A DNA stretch of 11,746 bases from DATEJJ01 sp039649115 (GTDB taxonomy: Bacteria > Actinomycetota > Actinomycetes > Mycobacteriales > Micromonosporaceae). Below are positions 11,559 through 11,746 of the stretch, piece by piece (the stretch's first letter is position 1; each line of letters opens with the position of its first letter). The notes below the pieces were generated by a model. It saw nothing but the letters and a program-made list of their open reading frames with translations. It ran no database searches and was not told where the DNA came from. A program made the position numbers and the translations under genes. The stretch spans positions 1 through 11,746 of the forward strand of contig JBBWZQ010000167.1 of NCBI GenBank assembly GCA_039649115.1, read 5' to 3'.

Positions 11559-11746
11559 ATGGCTGAGGCGCTCATCTCCGGACTGCTGGCCGGCTACGGA
11601 GTCGCCGTACCGGTCGGCGCGGTCGCGGTACTCGTGGCCAGTCTCGCGGCCCGTACCTCGATCGTCGTCGGGTCGGCCGCGGCGCTCGGCGTGGCCACCG
11701 CGGACGGCCTGTACGCGCTGCTCGCCGTCGTCGGCGGCGCGGCCCT
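11559..11746 (+). CDS. LysE/RhtB-family exporter, N-terminal part (runs off the right edge)
   Basis: The 62 complete visible residues, MAEALISGLLAGYGVAVPVG onwards, are the first two membrane helices of a LysE-type translocator. The family exports amino acids or similar small molecules from the cytoplasm. The GxxxAxPVG start and the following ARTS...GSAAALGVATADGLYALLA are recognisable family wording, including the conserved polar G-x-A-x-A-D in the second segment. The substrate cannot be told. The ATG at 11559 has GAAGGA only just upstream, too close for a normal ribosome site. A GTG at 11549 opens a five-codon ORF (VTKDG) that ends at 11566, overlapping this start in another frame. It is co-oriented with the suf operon but 86 nt away and probably a separate unit. 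Confidence 0.85.
   Translation, partial: MAEALISGLLAGYGVAVPVGAVAVLVASLAARTSIVVGSAAALGVATADGLYALLAVVGGAA

Overview
This window is a piece of a high-GC actinobacterial chromosome. GC is about 70% or more by eye, GTG and TTG starts are common, and several genes appear to be leaderless behind TANNNT-type -10 boxes. The wording of the SufT, SufS, transketolase and CtaA/CtaB proteins fits Micromonosporales (Micromonosporaceae-like). That placement is a family-level impression and was not tested by a search.

Layout. (1) Positions 1-376, minus strand: the N-terminal third of or less of a transketolase. (2) A divergent intergenic region leads to a plus-strand secreted lipoprotein with an alpha/beta-hydrolase fold (637-1461). 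It is preceded by an apparent 17-codon leaderless leader ORF whose stop overlaps the lipoprotein start. (3) Two abutting perfect hairpins (1463-1509), then ctaB, haem O synthase (1572-2567). (4) A relatively AT-rich intergenic region (2568-2794) with an 18-bp palindrome. (5) A two-gene unit: a 108-aa protein of unknown function and an ATP-grasp ligase (2795-4079). (6) ctaA, haem A synthase, on the minus strand (4958-3948), whose 3' end overlaps the ATP-grasp gene tail to tail by 132 bp. (7) Divergent from ctaA, a complete SUF iron-sulfur operon: sufR-sufB-sufD-Rieske ferredoxin-sufC-sufS-sufU-sufT (5019-11472), with nearly every junction overlapping or within 30 nt. (8) Three perfect 15-nt tandem repeats right behind sufT, then the start of a LysE/RhtB-type exporter running off the edge.

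How the genes work together. CtaB and CtaA act in sequence (haem B to haem O to haem A) to supply the aa3-type cytochrome oxidase. The suf operon builds [Fe-S] clusters: SufS takes sulfur from cysteine, SufU relays it, the SufB-SufC-SufD complex is the scaffold, SufT is a maturation helper, and SufR is the cluster-sensing repressor. The Rieske ferredoxin is a plausible electron carrier. A SufR-type operator overlapping the leaderless sufR promoter lies in the 60-bp gap between ctaA and sufR, so haem A synthesis might share the signal (inference).

Most of the window is conserved core metabolism. I do not see a convincing new defence, mobile or secondary-metabolite system. The least explained parts are the 108-aa/ATP-grasp pair, the leaderless leader ORF, the ctaA overlap, the tandem repeats, and two small sequence motifs (TCCACTGTGGA and GGTACC) that recur more than expected.
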